Below are positions 52,520-62,187 of a DNA stretch of 64,000 nt, piece after piece (position 1 is the first letter of the stretch; every line of letters begins with the position of its first letter). A program made the translations under genes and the position numbers. The stretch is taken from the NCBI RefSeq assembly GCF_008386565.1, contig NZ_VUKA01000007.1:11369-75368 (forward strand), in the 5' to 3' direction. The DNA comes from Teichococcus oryzae (GTDB lineage Bacteria > Pseudomonadota > Alphaproteobacteria > Acetobacterales > Acetobacteraceae). The notes under the pieces were generated by a model. It was not told the origin of the DNA. It was given only the letters and a program-made list of their open reading frames with translations, and ran no database searches.

Positions 52520-54331
52520 ATGAGGAGTTGGCGCCTCCCACGTCGCGCCGCGCCCATCCTGCTGGCGGTGCTCGCACTGGTGTTGCTGGACCGGGTCACG
52601 GACCGCGTGGTGGTCAGGGTGGTGCTGGCTGATCTGGATGCCACCTCCCGCTCCGCCGCGATGTTGCGCGTCGCGGTGCTGCGCGCCGAGGTGGAGAAGC
52701 AGCGCAGCCTCCCGGTCATCCTGGCGCAGGATCCGGACCTGCAACGGGCGCTTGAAACCCTGGAAGACGGAAGGCTGCGCGCCCTCGACCGGAAGCTGGA
52801 GCGCCTGGCCACGGGCACCCGGACCGCCGTGATCTATGCCCTGGACCTGTCCGGCATGGCGGTGGCCGCCAGCAACTGGCGGGAGCCGACCTCCTTTGTC
52901 GGCATCGACTATGCCTTCCGCCCTTATTTCCGGGATGCCCTGGCGGCCGGAATGGCCGAGCACTTCGCCCTGGGCACGGTGAGCAACCGGCCGGGGCTTT
53001 ATCTCAGCCGCCGGCTCGATGGCCCGGCGGGGCCCGTCGGCGTGATCGTCATCAAGGCCGAGTTCGCCGAGGTGGAGGAAGCCTGGGCCCGGCTGCCGGA
53101 GCCCGTGCTGACCACGGACGCCCAGGGCATCGTCACCGTCACCAGCGTGCCGGACTGGCATTTCCGCGTGACCCGGCCCCTCCCGCCGGAAAGCCGGCGG
53201 AGCATCCGCGAAAGCCTGCAATTCGGTGACACGCCCTTGGCCGAGCTGTCGCTGGAACAGGCTTCTTCCGTGGGAGGCCGGACTGTCACCCGCATCGGCG
53301 GCGTGCCCGCTGCCCTGGCCGGGCCTTTCCTGGCGGTGACCGAGAAGGTGCCCGACATGGCGTGGCACCTCACGCTGCTTGCGCCGTTGCGCCCGGCGCT
53401 GGAACCCGTGCGGATAACGGCGCGCTTGGCCGTTCTCGCGCTGGGGGCCGCCGGCATCGGCCTCCTGGCCTGGCTTCGCGGCCGCCGCCGCCGCGCCCGG
53501 GCGGAGCGCGCGCGGGAGCAGGCCCTGCGCCTGGAGCTGGAGGCCCGCGTCGGCGCCCGCACCGCCGAGCTTCGCGCTGCCAATGAAAGCCTGCGCGCCG
53601 AGGCGGAGGAACGCCTGCGGGCCGAGGCCACGGTGCACCGCATGCGCGATGAACTGGGGCAGGCCAATCGCCTCGCCGTTCTGGGCCAGATCACCGCCAG
53701 CGTGGCGCATGAGATCAACCAGCCGCTGGCCGCGATCCGGACCTTTGCCGACAATGCCGCCGTTCTGGCCGGACGGGGCGACGTGGCGGCGGCGCGCAAG
53801 GGCCTCGAAACCATTGCCGCCCTGACCGAGCGGATCGGTGCCATCACGGGGGAGCTGCGCGGCTTCGCCCGCAAGGCCAGCGCCGGCGAAGGGCCGGTCG
53901 GGCTGCGCACCGCTATTGACGGGGCCTTGCTGCTGCTCGGCCACCGCCTGCGGCAGCAGGGCATCGCCGTGGAGGTCCTGGTGGCAGGCGATCCGCTGGT
54001 GCGGGCCGAGCGGGTGCGGCTGGAACAGGTGCTGGTGAACCTGCTCGGCAACGCCATCGAGGCGTTGCAGGACCGGCCGGATGGCCGGATCCGGCTGGAG
54101 GCTGGCGCTTCCGGCAACCGGCTGCGCCTCGCCGTCGCGGATAACGGGCCGGGCCTGGCGGAAACGGTGCGGGCCGCGTTGTTCATGCCCTTCACCACCA
54201 CCAAATCGGCGGGGCTGGGGCTGGGGCTGGTGATCTCGCGCGAGATCCTGGCCGGCTTTGGCGGCACACTGGAGGCGCCGCCCTGCGAGAGCGGCGCCTG
54301 CTTCGTGCTGGAACTGGAGAAGGCGGGCTGA
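52520..54331 (+). CDS. dctB: C4-dicarboxylate sensor histidine kinase DctB
   Basis: A 603-residue membrane sensor. A first helix lies at about residues 10-27, followed by a ~260-residue periplasmic double-PAS/Cache domain ([29 protein letters not shown]), a second helix near 295-315 ([19 protein letters not shown]) and a coiled coil. The kinase core has H-box [21 protein letters not shown]-box [14 protein letters not shown] and G-boxes VADNGPGL and GLGLVIS. It phosphorylates DctD in response to dicarboxylates, probably with DctA. The start overlaps nothing upstream; its stop overlaps the dctD start (TGATG). Confidence 0.93.
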   Translation: MRSWRLPRRAAPILLAVLALVLLDRVTDRVVVRVVLADLDATSRSAAMLRVAVLRAEVEKQRSLPVILAQDPDLQRALETLEDGRLRALDRKLERLATGTRTAVIYALDLSGMAVAASNWREPTSFVGIDYAFRPYFRDALAAGMAEHFALGTVSNRPGLYLSRRLDGPAGPVGVIVIKAEFAEVEEAWARLPEPVLTTDAQGIVTVTSVPDWHFRVTRPLPPESRRSIRESLQFGDTPLAELSLEQASSVGGRTVTRIGGVPAALAGPFLAVTEKVPDMAWHLTLLAPLRPALEPVRITARLAVLALGAAGIGLLAWLRGRRRRARAERAREQALRLELEARVGARTAELRAANESLRAEAEERLRAEATVHRMRDELGQANRLAVLGQITASVAHEINQPLAAIRTFADNAAVLAGRGDVAAARKGLETIAALTERIGAITGELRGFARKASAGEGPVGLRTAIDGALLLLGHRLRQQGIAVEVLVAGDPLVRAERVRLEQVLVNLLGNAIEALQDRPDGRIRLEAGASGNRLRLAVADNGPGLAETVRAALFMPFTTTKSAGLGLGLVISREILAGFGGTLEAPPCESGACFVLELEKAG

Positions 54332-55680
54332 TGGCGGACGGGCTGGACGTGCTGTTCGTGGATGACGACGCGATGCTGCGGGAGGCCAATCTGCAAAGCT
54401 TCTCGCTGGCGGGGCTGCACGGCATGGCGGTGCCTTCCGCCGAGCGCGCGCTGGAGGTGGTGGATGACAGCTTCCCCGGCGTCGTGGTCACCGATATCCG
54501 CATGCCGGGCATGGATGGCCTCGCGCTGTTCCGCCGGTTGCGGGAGATCGACGCCGACCTGCCGGTGATCCTGATCACCGGCCATGGCGACATCCCCATG
54601 GCGGTCGGCGCCATCCGCGAAGGGGCCTATGACTTCCTGCCCAAGCCCTTCCCCGCCGAAACGCTGATGGCGGCGTTGCGCCGCGCGCTGGAGAAGCGGC
54701 GCCTGGTGCTGGAGAACCGCCGCCTCGCGCAGGCGGTAGCCGAGGCCGCGGGGGACACTACGCTGCTGGGCGAAAGCCCATCCATGGAGCGCCTTCGGCA
54801 AACCCTGAAATCCATTGCCGGCACCGATGTGGACGTGCTGATCGAGGGGGAAACCGGCAGCGGCAAGGACATGGTCGCCTCCGCCCTGCATCGCTGGAGC
54901 CACCGCGCCAACCGGCCCTTCGTGGCGCTGAATTGCGGCGCGTTGCCGGAAACGGTGATCGAAAGCGAGTTGTTCGGCCACGAGGCGGGCGCCTTCACCG
55001 GCGCGCAGAAGCGCCGCGTCGGGCGGATCGAGCACGCCGATGGCGGCACCCTGTTCCTGGACGAGATCGATGCCATGTCGCCCGCCGTGCAGGTCAAGCT
55101 GCTGCGGGTGCTGGAAAGCCGGGAGGTGGCGCCGCTCGGCACCAATGAGGTGCGCCGGCTCGACCTGCGCATCGCCGCCGCCACCAAGGTGCCGCTGCTG
55201 GATCTGGTCCAGCGGGGCGTCTTCCGCGAGGACCTTTATTACCGCCTGCATGTGGTCACCCTGCGGGTGCCGCCCCTCCGCGAACGGCGCGCCGACATCC
55301 CCCTCCTGTTCGCGCATTTCCTGGAGCGGGCGGCGAAGCGCTTCGGCCGCCCGGTGCCCCAACCGAGCGAGGCGGTGCGCCAGCGCCTCGCCAGCCATGA
55401 CTGGCCCGGCAATGTCCGGGAACTGACCCATTACGCCGAGCGCGTCGCGCTGGCGCTGGCGGAAGAGGACCAGGCGCCGCCCGCGCCGCAGCCTGCTGTT
55501 CCCCTGCCCGAGCGGGTGGATGCCTATGAGGCGTCGCTGATCGCCGGCGCGCTGGCGGCGCATGGAGGCGATGTGCGGGCGGCGCTGGAGGTACTGCGCA
55601 TCCCCCGCAAGACCTTCTATGACAAGCTGCGCCGGCACAACATCGACCAGACGGCCTTCCGCCCGCCGCGGGGGGGCTGA
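54331..55680 (+). CDS. dctD: Sigma-54-dependent response regulator DctD
   Basis: A 449-residue activator. The receiver domain at 1-~120 has its phospho-acceptor Asp in [13 protein letters not shown] and Lys in FLPKPF. The AAA+ domain at ~150-380 has Walker [10 protein letters not shown], the sigma-54 contact loop [10 protein letters not shown] and [14 protein letters not shown]-terminal Fis-type helix-turn-helix ([24 protein letters not shown]) follows. It activates dctA from the sites at 52461-52508. It is coupled to dctB by a one-base overlap. Confidence 0.95.
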   Translation: MADGLDVLFVDDDAMLREANLQSFSLAGLHGMAVPSAERALEVVDDSFPGVVVTDIRMPGMDGLALFRRLREIDADLPVILITGHGDIPMAVGAIREGAYDFLPKPFPAETLMAALRRALEKRRLVLENRRLAQAVAEAAGDTTLLGESPSMERLRQTLKSIAGTDVDVLIEGETGSGKDMVASALHRWSHRANRPFVALNCGALPETVIESELFGHEAGAFTGAQKRRVGRIEHADGGTLFLDEIDAMSPAVQVKLLRVLESREVAPLGTNEVRRLDLRIAAATKVPLLDLVQRGVFREDLYYRLHVVTLRVPPLRERRADIPLLFAHFLERAAKRFGRPVPQPSEAVRQRLASHDWPGNVRELTHYAERVALALAEEDQAPPAPQPAVPLPERVDAYEASLIAGALAAHGGDVRAALEVLRIPRKTFYDKLRRHNIDQTAFRPPRGG

Positions 55681-55690
55681 CGGCGCGGCG

Positions 55691-56179
55691 TCAGGGAACA
55701 GCCACGGGCACGGCGGTGACGCTGTTGAAGGGCGAGCCGTCGACCAGCTTGGTGCTGGTGATCAGGTAAACCAGCACCTGCTTCTCGGCATCCACGATGC
55801 GCGTCACCGTCAGGGCCTTGAACAAGGGCGAGCTGGACTGGCGGAACACCGATTCCGTTTGCGGCAGGCCGGGCGGCAGGCTCACCGCCCCGGTCGCGCG
55901 GCAGGCAATGGAAAAGCGGGACGGGTCCTCGGCCAGCCCCACCCAGCCGGACACGCCGCCCGTGTCGGCGCGGCTGACATAGCAGGACACGTTGCCCACA
56001 CGGGGATCGTCATAGCGCTCCACCACCACCTTGTCGTTCGGGCCGATCATCCGGAAGGTCGTGCTGACCTCCCCGACGCGGGTCTGGGCCGCCGCCGGCA
56101 GGGCGAGGCCAGCCACCAGACCCGCCGCAAGGAATGCCGCCCGCCGCGCCGCCCGCTTTGCCGCCTTGTCCGATGCCAT
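55691..56179 (-). CDS. creA: CreA-family periplasmic protein
   Basis: A 162-residue exported protein. The basic N-terminus and hydrophobic stretch (AAFLAAGLVAGLALPAAAQ) form a signal peptide. The mature part shows CreA features: VGEVSTTFRMIGPNDKVVVERYDDPRVGNVSCYVSRA, IACRATGAV and VLVYLITSTKLVDGSPFNSVTAVP. Two Cys residues probably form a disulfide. The biological role of CreA is not established. It is convergent with dctD, ten bases apart. Confidence 0.9.
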   Translation of the reverse strand: MASDKAAKRAARRAAFLAAGLVAGLALPAAAQTRVGEVSTTFRMIGPNDKVVVERYDDPRVGNVSCYVSRADTGGVSGWVGLAEDPSRFSIACRATGAVSLPPGLPQTESVFRQSSSPLFKALTVTRIVDAEKQVLVYLITSTKLVDGSPFNSVTAVPVAVP

Positions 56180-56308
56180 GTTCTGTTTTCCTGCGCTGTG
56201 TCCGGCCCATCTTGGCCCGCCCGGAGGGCGCCGCAAGTCCGCGTGAAAGGCCGTCGGAGCCACCGGGTGGCGCAAGCCCGGGCCTGGGCTTTGCGATAGG
56301 CTGGGGGA

Positions 56309-56872
56309 ATGCAGTTCCTCAGCGATCTCGCGGATCTGGCCGTGATCCTGCCCGCCTTCCTGGCGCTGTCCCTGACCTTGCTGGCATCCGGCTGGCGGCG
56401 GGGCGCCGTTTCCTGGACCCTGGTGGTGGGGGGCACGCTGGGTGTGGTGTTCCTGGCGCAGCTGGCGGCCCGGCTCATGCCGGATGGTCCCGGAGGCGGG
56501 GGGGCGGGCAGCCCCAGCGGGCATGTCGCCTCGGCCGCGATCCTGTATGGCGGGCTCGCGGTGCTGTTGATGCGGCGGCGCCTGCTGGCGCTCGTCCTCG
56601 CCCTGGCCTGCGCGGCCGCGATGGCGACGAGCCAGCTGGTTCTGCATGTCCATTCCCTGCCTGCGGTGCTGGCGGGCGGCGCGCTGGGCCTGGCGGGGGT
56701 GGTCGCCCTGGCGCGGCTGGCGCCGGCCGCCCCGGTGCCGCCGGGCGGCCTTCGCATGGTGCTGCCCGCGGTGCTGGCCTCGGTGGTGCTGCCGATGCAT
56801 GGCACGCGCCTGACAGCCGAAGGCCTGATCCTGCGCATCGCCTCGGAACTCTCGCGGCTCCTGGAAGGCTGA
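56309..56872 (+). CDS. PAP2-like membrane protein with an incomplete active site
   Basis: A 187-residue membrane protein with about five helices. The SPSGHVAS block matches motif 2 of PAP2 phosphatases. The third motif, usually Ser-Arg-x5-His-x3-Asp, reads SQLVLHVHSLPAV, so the conserved Arg and Asp are not present, and motif 1 (KxxxxxxRP) is not evident. It may be an inactive or divergent lipid phosphatase. It stands alone, divergent from creA. Confidence 0.6.
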   Translation: MQFLSDLADLAVILPAFLALSLTLLASGWRRGAVSWTLVVGGTLGVVFLAQLAARLMPDGPGGGGAGSPSGHVASAAILYGGLAVLLMRRRLLALVLALACAAAMATSQLVLHVHSLPAVLAGGALGLAGVVALARLAPAAPVPPGGLRMVLPAVLASVVLPMHGTRLTAEGLILRIASELSRLLEG

Positions 56873-56999
56873 GCGGGAACCGGGCGCAGGACAGGGGGCA
56901 TCCGGCGCGGAAGGGCGCGAAGCGCCGCCGGTTGCCACCCGGCAGGGCGGGGCGCAGGATGGGCGGCTCCGTTGACGCTCCCATGAGGCCCGCTTGCCG

Positions 57000-58559
57000 A
57001 TGTATGACGTGATTGTTGTGGGTGCCGGGTCGGCCGGCGCGCCATTGGCGGCACGGTTGTCCGAGAACCCTTCCCGCCGCGTGCTGCTGCTGGAGGCCGG
57101 GCGCGACTGGCGCGCGGCGGAGGCGCCCCCGGCGCTGCGCTCCGCCAACATCATTCCCTTCATGCGCGATCCGGCCCATCAGGCGGAATGGCAATGGCCG
57201 GGCCTGCAAAGCCGCCGCACCCGCGTCCAGGAGCCGCGCTTCTACTGGCGGGGCAAGACCATGGGCGGTTCCTCGACGGTGAACGCGCAGATCGCCATCC
57301 GCGGCGTTCCGGCCGCCTTCGATGCCTGGGCCGAGCAGGGCTGCGAAGGCTGGTCGGCCGATGACGTGCTGCCGGTTTTCGACGCGATCGAGGATGACGC
57401 GGAAACTGGAACCGGGCCCGGGCACCGGCTTGGCGGTCCCCTGCCGGTGTTCCGGACGCCGGAGCCGGAATGGGGCGCGGTGGACCGTGCCCTGAAGGCG
57501 GCGGCCCTCGGCCTCGGCTATCCCTGGAAGCCCGACCTGAACGCGCCGCGGGGCGAAGGCGTCTCCCCTTACCCCATCAACAGCCGCGACGGCCGGCGCG
57601 TCACCACCAATGACGGCTATCTGGAGCCGGCGCGGGGCCGGCCGAACCTGGAGATCCGCGGCGGCGCCCATGTTGACCGCGTGCTGTTCGATGGCCGGCG
57701 CGCCAGCGGGGTCCGGGTCCGCTTCGAGGGCGGCGGATGGCAGGACCTTGCCGCACGGGAAGTGGTGCTCTGCGCCGGCGCCATCCACAGCCCGGCCATC
57801 CTGATGCGCTCCGGCATCGGCGCCGCGGCGCGGCTCGGCATGCTGGGCATTCCCGTGCTGCACGACCTGCCGGCGGTGGGGCGGGGATTGATGGACCATC
57901 CCATCCTGCGGGCAACGCTGCACCTGGCGGAAGGGGCCCGTGCCCGCCATCCCGATGCCCGCCACACCAATTGCTGCCTGACCTATTCGTCCCGCCTGGC
58001 CGGCGGCGGCGAGCGTGACATGATCATGATCGCCTTCAACCACAGCGGCCTGGCGCCGGAAGGGGAGATCTCGCCCCTCGGCTCCATCGGCGTGTCGGTT
58101 TATGACGCCTTCTCGCGCGGGGAGGTGCTGCTCGCCTCCGCCGATCCGGACGCCAATCCGGTGGTCGAGGAGAACATGCTGGACGACCCGCGCGACCGGG
58201 AAAGGCTGCGGGACGGGGTGCGCCGCCTGGCGGCCCTGGTGGCGCAGCCCGCCATCGCCGCCATCGCTCCCCGCATCACCTTCAACGAGGCGGCGCTGCC
58301 CTTCGCCGCCGCCGCCGCCCTGCCGGATGCCGAACTGGACGCGCTGATGCTGGCCGAGGCCGGCGACATCCAGCACGCGGCCGGCACCTGCGCGATGAGC
58401 GCGCATGAGGACCCGCGCGGCGTGGTGGACCCCGATCTGCGGGTGCGCGGCGTGGACGGGCTGCGCGTGGCCGATGCGTCCATCATGCCGAGCGATTGCC
58501 GCGCCAACCTCCACTTCACCTGCGTCATGATCGGCGAGATGCTGGCACGCCGCATGTGA
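57000..58559 (+). CDS. GMC-family FAD oxidoreductase
   Basis: A 519-residue GMC oxidoreductase (choline dehydrogenase/alcohol dehydrogenase type). N-terminal FAD site YDVIVVGAGSAGAPLAARL, the GKTMGGSSTVNAQIAIRG signature near residue 85, the second signature CAGAIHSPAILMRSGIG near 255, and the C-terminal active-site block with HAAGTCAMS and SDCRANLHFTC. The substrate is unknown; no cytochrome or gluconate-dehydrogenase-type small subunit is adjacent. ATG 57000 is chosen; a TTG two codons upstream is also open. Confidence 0.9.
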   Translation: MYDVIVVGAGSAGAPLAARLSENPSRRVLLLEAGRDWRAAEAPPALRSANIIPFMRDPAHQAEWQWPGLQSRRTRVQEPRFYWRGKTMGGSSTVNAQIAIRGVPAAFDAWAEQGCEGWSADDVLPVFDAIEDDAETGTGPGHRLGGPLPVFRTPEPEWGAVDRALKAAALGLGYPWKPDLNAPRGEGVSPYPINSRDGRRVTTNDGYLEPARGRPNLEIRGGAHVDRVLFDGRRASGVRVRFEGGGWQDLAAREVVLCAGAIHSPAILMRSGIGAAARLGMLGIPVLHDLPAVGRGLMDHPILRATLHLAEGARARHPDARHTNCCLTYSSRLAGGGERDMIMIAFNHSGLAPEGEISPLGSIGVSVYDAFSRGEVLLASADPDANPVVEENMLDDPRDRERLRDGVRRLAALVAQPAIAAIAPRITFNEAALPFAAAAALPDAELDALMLAEAGDIQHAAGTCAMSAHEDPRGVVDPDLRVRGVDGLRVADASIMPSDCRANLHFTCVMIGEMLARRM

Positions 58560-58608
58560 AGGGCGGCCTTTCCGCGCTGGCGGCGCTGCGGCGCCGCCCG
58601 GCTACCCA

Positions 58609-58645
58609 AAACTGGCCACCCGGAACTGGTCACGGGGAACTGGCC
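58609..58645. repeat. Three short direct repeats AACTGG(C/T)C
   Basis: Copies begin at 58609, 58624 and 58638 (periods of 15 and 14 bp), in the gap between the GMC and SDR genes. They could be binding sites or chance repetition. Confidence 0.3.
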
Positions 58646-58717
58646 TTCAGGGACCGGGTCTCAACCCTCCGGCCAACCACGCGTTTCCCCCGCGATCTCG
58701 CGCAAAAGGAACGCCGC

Positions 58718-59488
58718 ATGAAGCTGCACGGCAAAACGGCCCTTGTCACGGGCGCCGATTCCGGAATTGGCCAGGCCATCGCCACCCTGTTCGCGGCCGA
58801 GGGGGCGGATCTTTGCGTCACCTATCGCAGCGACCGCGACGGGGCGGAGGAAACCGCCCGCCGCATCCGCTCGGCCGGGCGGCGCGCGCTTGTGGCGCAA
58901 TGCGACATCGGTGACCCGGGGGCGGTGTCGGCCTTGTTCGCGAAGCTCGAGGCCGAGCTCGGCGCGCCCGACATCCTGGTCAACAATGCCGGCCGATCCA
59001 TGGAGAACATGCCGGTCGCCGAGATGGATGACGCGGTGCTGGACAGCGTGCTCCGGGTCAATCTGATGGGGCCGCTGTTCTGCTGCCGCGCCTTTCTCCG
59101 ACAGCGGCTGAAGCAGGGCGGCGGCGGCCGCATCGTCACCATCTCCTCCGTGGCGCAGCATCTGCCGACGCCGGAAAGCGCGCCCTATGGCATGTCCAAG
59201 GCCGGGCTGGGCTCGCTTTGCCGGTCCCTTTCGCGGGAGGTGGCGGAACACGGCATCACGGTGAACAATGTCGCCCCCGGCATGATCGAGACCGCCATGA
59301 CCCAGGAGCGCATCGACGACCCTGAAGCGCGCGAGAAATCCTTCGCGGCCATCCCGCTGCACCGCGCCGGGCAGCCGGAGGAGGTGGCGAAGGTGGCGCT
59401 GTTCCTGGCATCCGACGACGCGGCCTATGTCACGGGCCAGACCTGGGTGATCGATGGCGGGCTGACCATGAACTGGGGCGGCGCCTGA
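58718..59488 (+). CDS. SDR-family oxidoreductase
   Basis: A 256-residue classical short-chain dehydrogenase. It has the NAD(P)-binding TGADSGIGQ, NNAG at about 90, catalytic Ser in ISSVAQH, the Tyr-x3-Lys in YGMSKAG, and NNVAPGMIETAM, ending in the typical VTGQTWVIDGGLTMNWGG. It is closest in pattern to glucose or 3-oxoacyl reductases. ATG 58718 follows AAAGGA. It lies 158 bp after the GMC gene in the same direction, so it may oxidise or reduce a related alcohol or sugar. Confidence 0.9.
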   Translation: MKLHGKTALVTGADSGIGQAIATLFAAEGADLCVTYRSDRDGAEETARRIRSAGRRALVAQCDIGDPGAVSALFAKLEAELGAPDILVNNAGRSMENMPVAEMDDAVLDSVLRVNLMGPLFCCRAFLRQRLKQGGGGRIVTISSVAQHLPTPESAPYGMSKAGLGSLCRSLSREVAEHGITVNNVAPGMIETAMTQERIDDPEAREKSFAAIPLHRAGQPEEVAKVALFLASDDAAYVTGQTWVIDGGLTMNWGGA

Positions 59489-59671
59489 ACGCCCCGGCTC
59501 CTGACAGGCGCGCTTCGGGGCGCTAGTGGTTGAAGCGCGCAGCGGCGGTCGCCCTGCGCAGCCTGGTCTGCAATGTTCGCCCGCCGCCGGCGTTCTGGTC
59601 CGTGCCCTGCCGGCAGCCGGCATGGCCGCCAGGGCCGGCCGGACGCCGCCTGTCCGCCTGGAGCCCTCGCC

Positions 59672-60067
59672 ATGCCGCCCAACCCGCCCCCGCACCGCCG
59701 GCTCGCCGCCGCCATCGCCGATCTGCACCGGGCCCTGTTGAACGCCCAGGCCTCCGGCACGCCTTTGGCCAGCAATCCCTATGCGCTGTTGCAGGCGGTG
59801 ATGCATGATCCGGCCTTCACCTGGCTGCGCGCCTTCAGCACCCTTCTGCTGCATATCGACGAAGCCGCCGCCAAGGGAGCCACCCCCTCGCCCGAGGCGA
59901 TGGAGGGCTTCCTGACCCGCGCCTCGCAACTGGTGGATGGCGGCGATCCCGAAACGGCGACCAGCCATGCCATGTTGCAGATGCACCAGCTGCGCCCGGA
60001 GATCGCCGGCAAGGCGGCAACCCTCCGGCAGGTGGTGGCCGAGCTGCGGCTGGGCCGCGCCTCCTGA
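59672..60067 (+). CDS. Conserved-looking hypothetical protein, helical
   Basis: A 131-residue protein I do not recognise. It is predicted mostly helical, with HRRLAAAIADLHRALLNAQ, YALLQAVMHDPAFTWLRAFSTLLLHIDEAAAKG and LQMHQLRPEIAGKAATLRQVVAEL. No signal peptide, membrane segment or cofactor motif is seen. Codon composition matches its neighbours, which supports a real gene. ATG 59672 is the start closest to the coherent sequence; the longer frame upstream is low complexity. Confidence 0.6.
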   Translation: MPPNPPPHRRLAAAIADLHRALLNAQASGTPLASNPYALLQAVMHDPAFTWLRAFSTLLLHIDEAAAKGATPSPEAMEGFLTRASQLVDGGDPETATSHAMLQMHQLRPEIAGKAATLRQVVAELRLGRAS

Positions 60068-60231
60068 GCCCTGCTTGAGGATATCCCCAGTTTGCGTGGA
60101 AAGCCCCGTGGGCAAGCCTGTGGAAAACCCCGCAGGATCATGCGGAGCACATCAGCGGCTGCGTTCCGCCGCCCTGCCGCTCCGGCTGAGGGGAAAAGCA
60201 TGGCCATGAGGCGGAACGGAACAGGACGGCG

Positions 60232-61110
60232 ATGCGGCTGAATGCGCGGCGGGACAGGATCATGGAACTGCTGCTGGAACAGCAGCGCATCAGCGTGGAG
60301 GAGCTGGCGCAGCGCCTGGGCGCATCGCAGGAAACCATCCGGCGGGACCTGACCGAGCTTGCGGCGCGCAACCGGCTGCGCAAGTTCCATGGCGGGGCCG
60401 CCTTGCCGGACCTGGCCGGGGACGGCGCCTTCCGCCCCCGCATGGTGGAGAACCTGGAAGCCAAGCGGGCCATCGCCCGCCGCGCCGCGTCGCTGTTCGG
60501 GCCGGCGGAGTCGCTGTTCGTCAATGGCGGCTCGACCACGATGACGCTGGCCGCCGAGCTGGCGCAGCGGGAAGGCCTGACGGTGATCACCAACTCGGTC
60601 GCCGTCGCCCAGCTTTGTTCGCGCGGCAAGTCCGGCGCCACCTTCCTGCTGGGCGGCGAGCACCGCCACGAGGCGGGCGAGAATCTGGGCTCCATGGTGC
60701 TGCAGCAGGTCGCCGGCTTCGCGCCGCGGCACGCGGTGCTCACCGTTGACGGCGTCGGCGCGGGCGGGATCGCCCTGTCCGACCTGGCAAGGGCCGAGAT
60801 CGCCCGCGCCATGATGGCCCGCGCCACGCGGCTGACCGTGCTGGCCGATGCCACGAAATTCGGCCGCGAGCCGCTGTTCCACCTGGGGCCCCTGTCCCGG
60901 ATCGCGCGGCTGGTGACCGACCGGCCGCCGCCGCCGAAGCTGGCGGAGGCGCTGCGGGAGGCCGGGGTGGAGGTGACCCTGGCCCCTGCCGCCCAGGCCG
61001 CGCCTGGCGCGGCCTTTGCCGCCTGGCATGGCGGAGATCCGCCCCACGCCCTACAACCCGCCCCCGACACCGACCCTGATCCCTTGCCGCATGGAAGTCC
61101 GAAGCGTTGA
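60232..61110 (+). CDS. DeoR/GlpR-family transcriptional regulator
   Basis: A 292-residue repressor-type regulator. The N-terminal winged helix reads RRDRIMELLLEQQRISVEELAQRLGASQETIRRDLTELAARNRLRKFHGGA. The C-terminal sugar-phosphate-binding DeoRC domain has SLFVNGGSTTMTLAAEL, VITNSVAVAQLC, FLLGGEHRHEAGENLGSMVLQQV and LADATKFGREPLF. The last ~25 residues are a Pro-rich tail. The stop overlaps the TTG start of the MYG1 gene (TTGA), so the two are translationally coupled. A sugar-phosphate effector is inferred from the family. Confidence 0.92.
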   Translation: MRLNARRDRIMELLLEQQRISVEELAQRLGASQETIRRDLTELAARNRLRKFHGGAALPDLAGDGAFRPRMVENLEAKRAIARRAASLFGPAESLFVNGGSTTMTLAAELAQREGLTVITNSVAVAQLCSRGKSGATFLLGGEHRHEAGENLGSMVLQQVAGFAPRHAVLTVDGVGAGGIALSDLARAEIARAMMARATRLTVLADATKFGREPLFHLGPLSRIARLVTDRPPPPKLAEALREAGVEVTLAPAAQAAPGAAFAAWHGGDPPHALQPAPDTDPDPLPHGSPKR

Positions 61111-62057
61111 ACTCTGCCCCTACCCCGCTCCTGGTCACGCATAGCGGCGGCTTCCATTGCGACGACGCCCTGGCCTATGCCGTGCTGCGGCTGGCCCTGG
61201 GCCTTGGCGAAGCCGGCATCGACCACACCCTGATCCGGACCCGCGACGCGGACATCATCGCCCGGGCCGACATCGCCTTCGATGTCGGGCTGGTGCATGA
61301 CGCCGAGGCCGGGCGGTTCGATCACCACCAGCGCGGGGCGCCCGTGCGGGAGGATGGCCTGCCCTTTTCCGCCGCCGGGCTGGTCTGGCAGCGCTACGGC
61401 GTGGACGCGACGCGCGCCCTGCTGCGGCCGCTGGGCGAGGCGGCGGAGGCACTGGCGCCGCAGGTCGCCGCGTCGATCGACGATTCCATCATCCGCCGGG
61501 TCGATGCCATCGACAATGGCGTCGGCCCGCGCGATGACACGCTGGGCCTCGGCGCTTTGGTGGGGGATTTCAACCCGCCCTGGGACTCCCCCGCGCTGGG
61601 CGACATGGCGGCGGAGGACGCGCTGTTCCGCGAAGCCTCGGCGCTGTGCGAGGCCGTGCTGCGCCGGCGCGTCAACATGGTGCGGGCCAAGCTGGCGGGC
61701 GAGGTGGAGGTGCTGGCCGCCCATGCAGCCGGGGACGACCCGCGCCTGCTGGTGATGGACCGCAAGCTGCCCTGGCGCTCCCTGGCCTTCCGCCAGGGCT
61801 GGCCGATCCTTTACGCCATCTATCCGGTGCCCAACGGCAACTGGATGGTGGACGCCATGCCGCCCGAGCCCGGCTCCTTCGCGCAGCGCCTGCCGCTGCC
61901 GGAAGCCTGGGCGGGCCTGCAGGGGCCGCCCCTGGTGGCGGCCAGCGGAATTCCGGATGCCGTTTTCGTGCATGTGAAACGCTTCATCGGCAGCGCCGGC
62001 TCCCGCCAGGGCGCGCTGGCCATGGCGCGGGCGGCGATGGCTCTGGGCGGTGCCTGA
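61107..62057 (+). CDS. MYG1-family protein (DHH-like predicted metal-dependent hydrolase)
   Basis: A 316-residue MYG1/UPF0160 protein. Metal-binding motifs: THSGGFHCDDALAYAVL near the start, FDVGLVHDAEAGRFDHHQRG around 65-80 and IDDSIIRRVDAIDNGVGP around 125. In eukaryotes MYG1 is a 3'-5' RNA exonuclease; the bacterial role is unknown. The TTG at 61107 is the start because it overlaps the regulator's stop and no better codon lies near. Coupling to a DeoR regulator is unusual and suggests control by a sugar-phosphate signal. Confidence 0.88.
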   Translation: MNSAPTPLLVTHSGGFHCDDALAYAVLRLALGLGEAGIDHTLIRTRDADIIARADIAFDVGLVHDAEAGRFDHHQRGAPVREDGLPFSAAGLVWQRYGVDATRALLRPLGEAAEALAPQVAASIDDSIIRRVDAIDNGVGPRDDTLGLGALVGDFNPPWDSPALGDMAAEDALFREASALCEAVLRRRVNMVRAKLAGEVEVLAAHAAGDDPRLLVMDRKLPWRSLAFRQGWPILYAIYPVPNGNWMVDAMPPEPGSFAQRLPLPEAWAGLQGPPLVAASGIPDAVFVHVKRFIGSAGSRQGALAMARAAMALGGA

Positions 62058-62187
62058 AGCCGACGGCGGGGAGTTCCTTTCGGGGACTTTCTTCCCCTGC
62101 CGCTTCGCGTCAGCATGGGGCGGCAGCGGGTCCGCCCGCCGGCAGACGGCCTGGCCGCCCGCCGGCGGGCGGATCAAGTGACGGAGA

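Noticed and set aside
52999-55638. 879-codon minus-strand frame across dctB and dctD
   Set aside because: Antisense shadow of two clear two-component genes.
60119-60127. DnaA-box-like TGTGGAAAA
   Set aside because: A single eight-of-nine match with no neighbours; the supported origin is the iteron array at 4595-4931.
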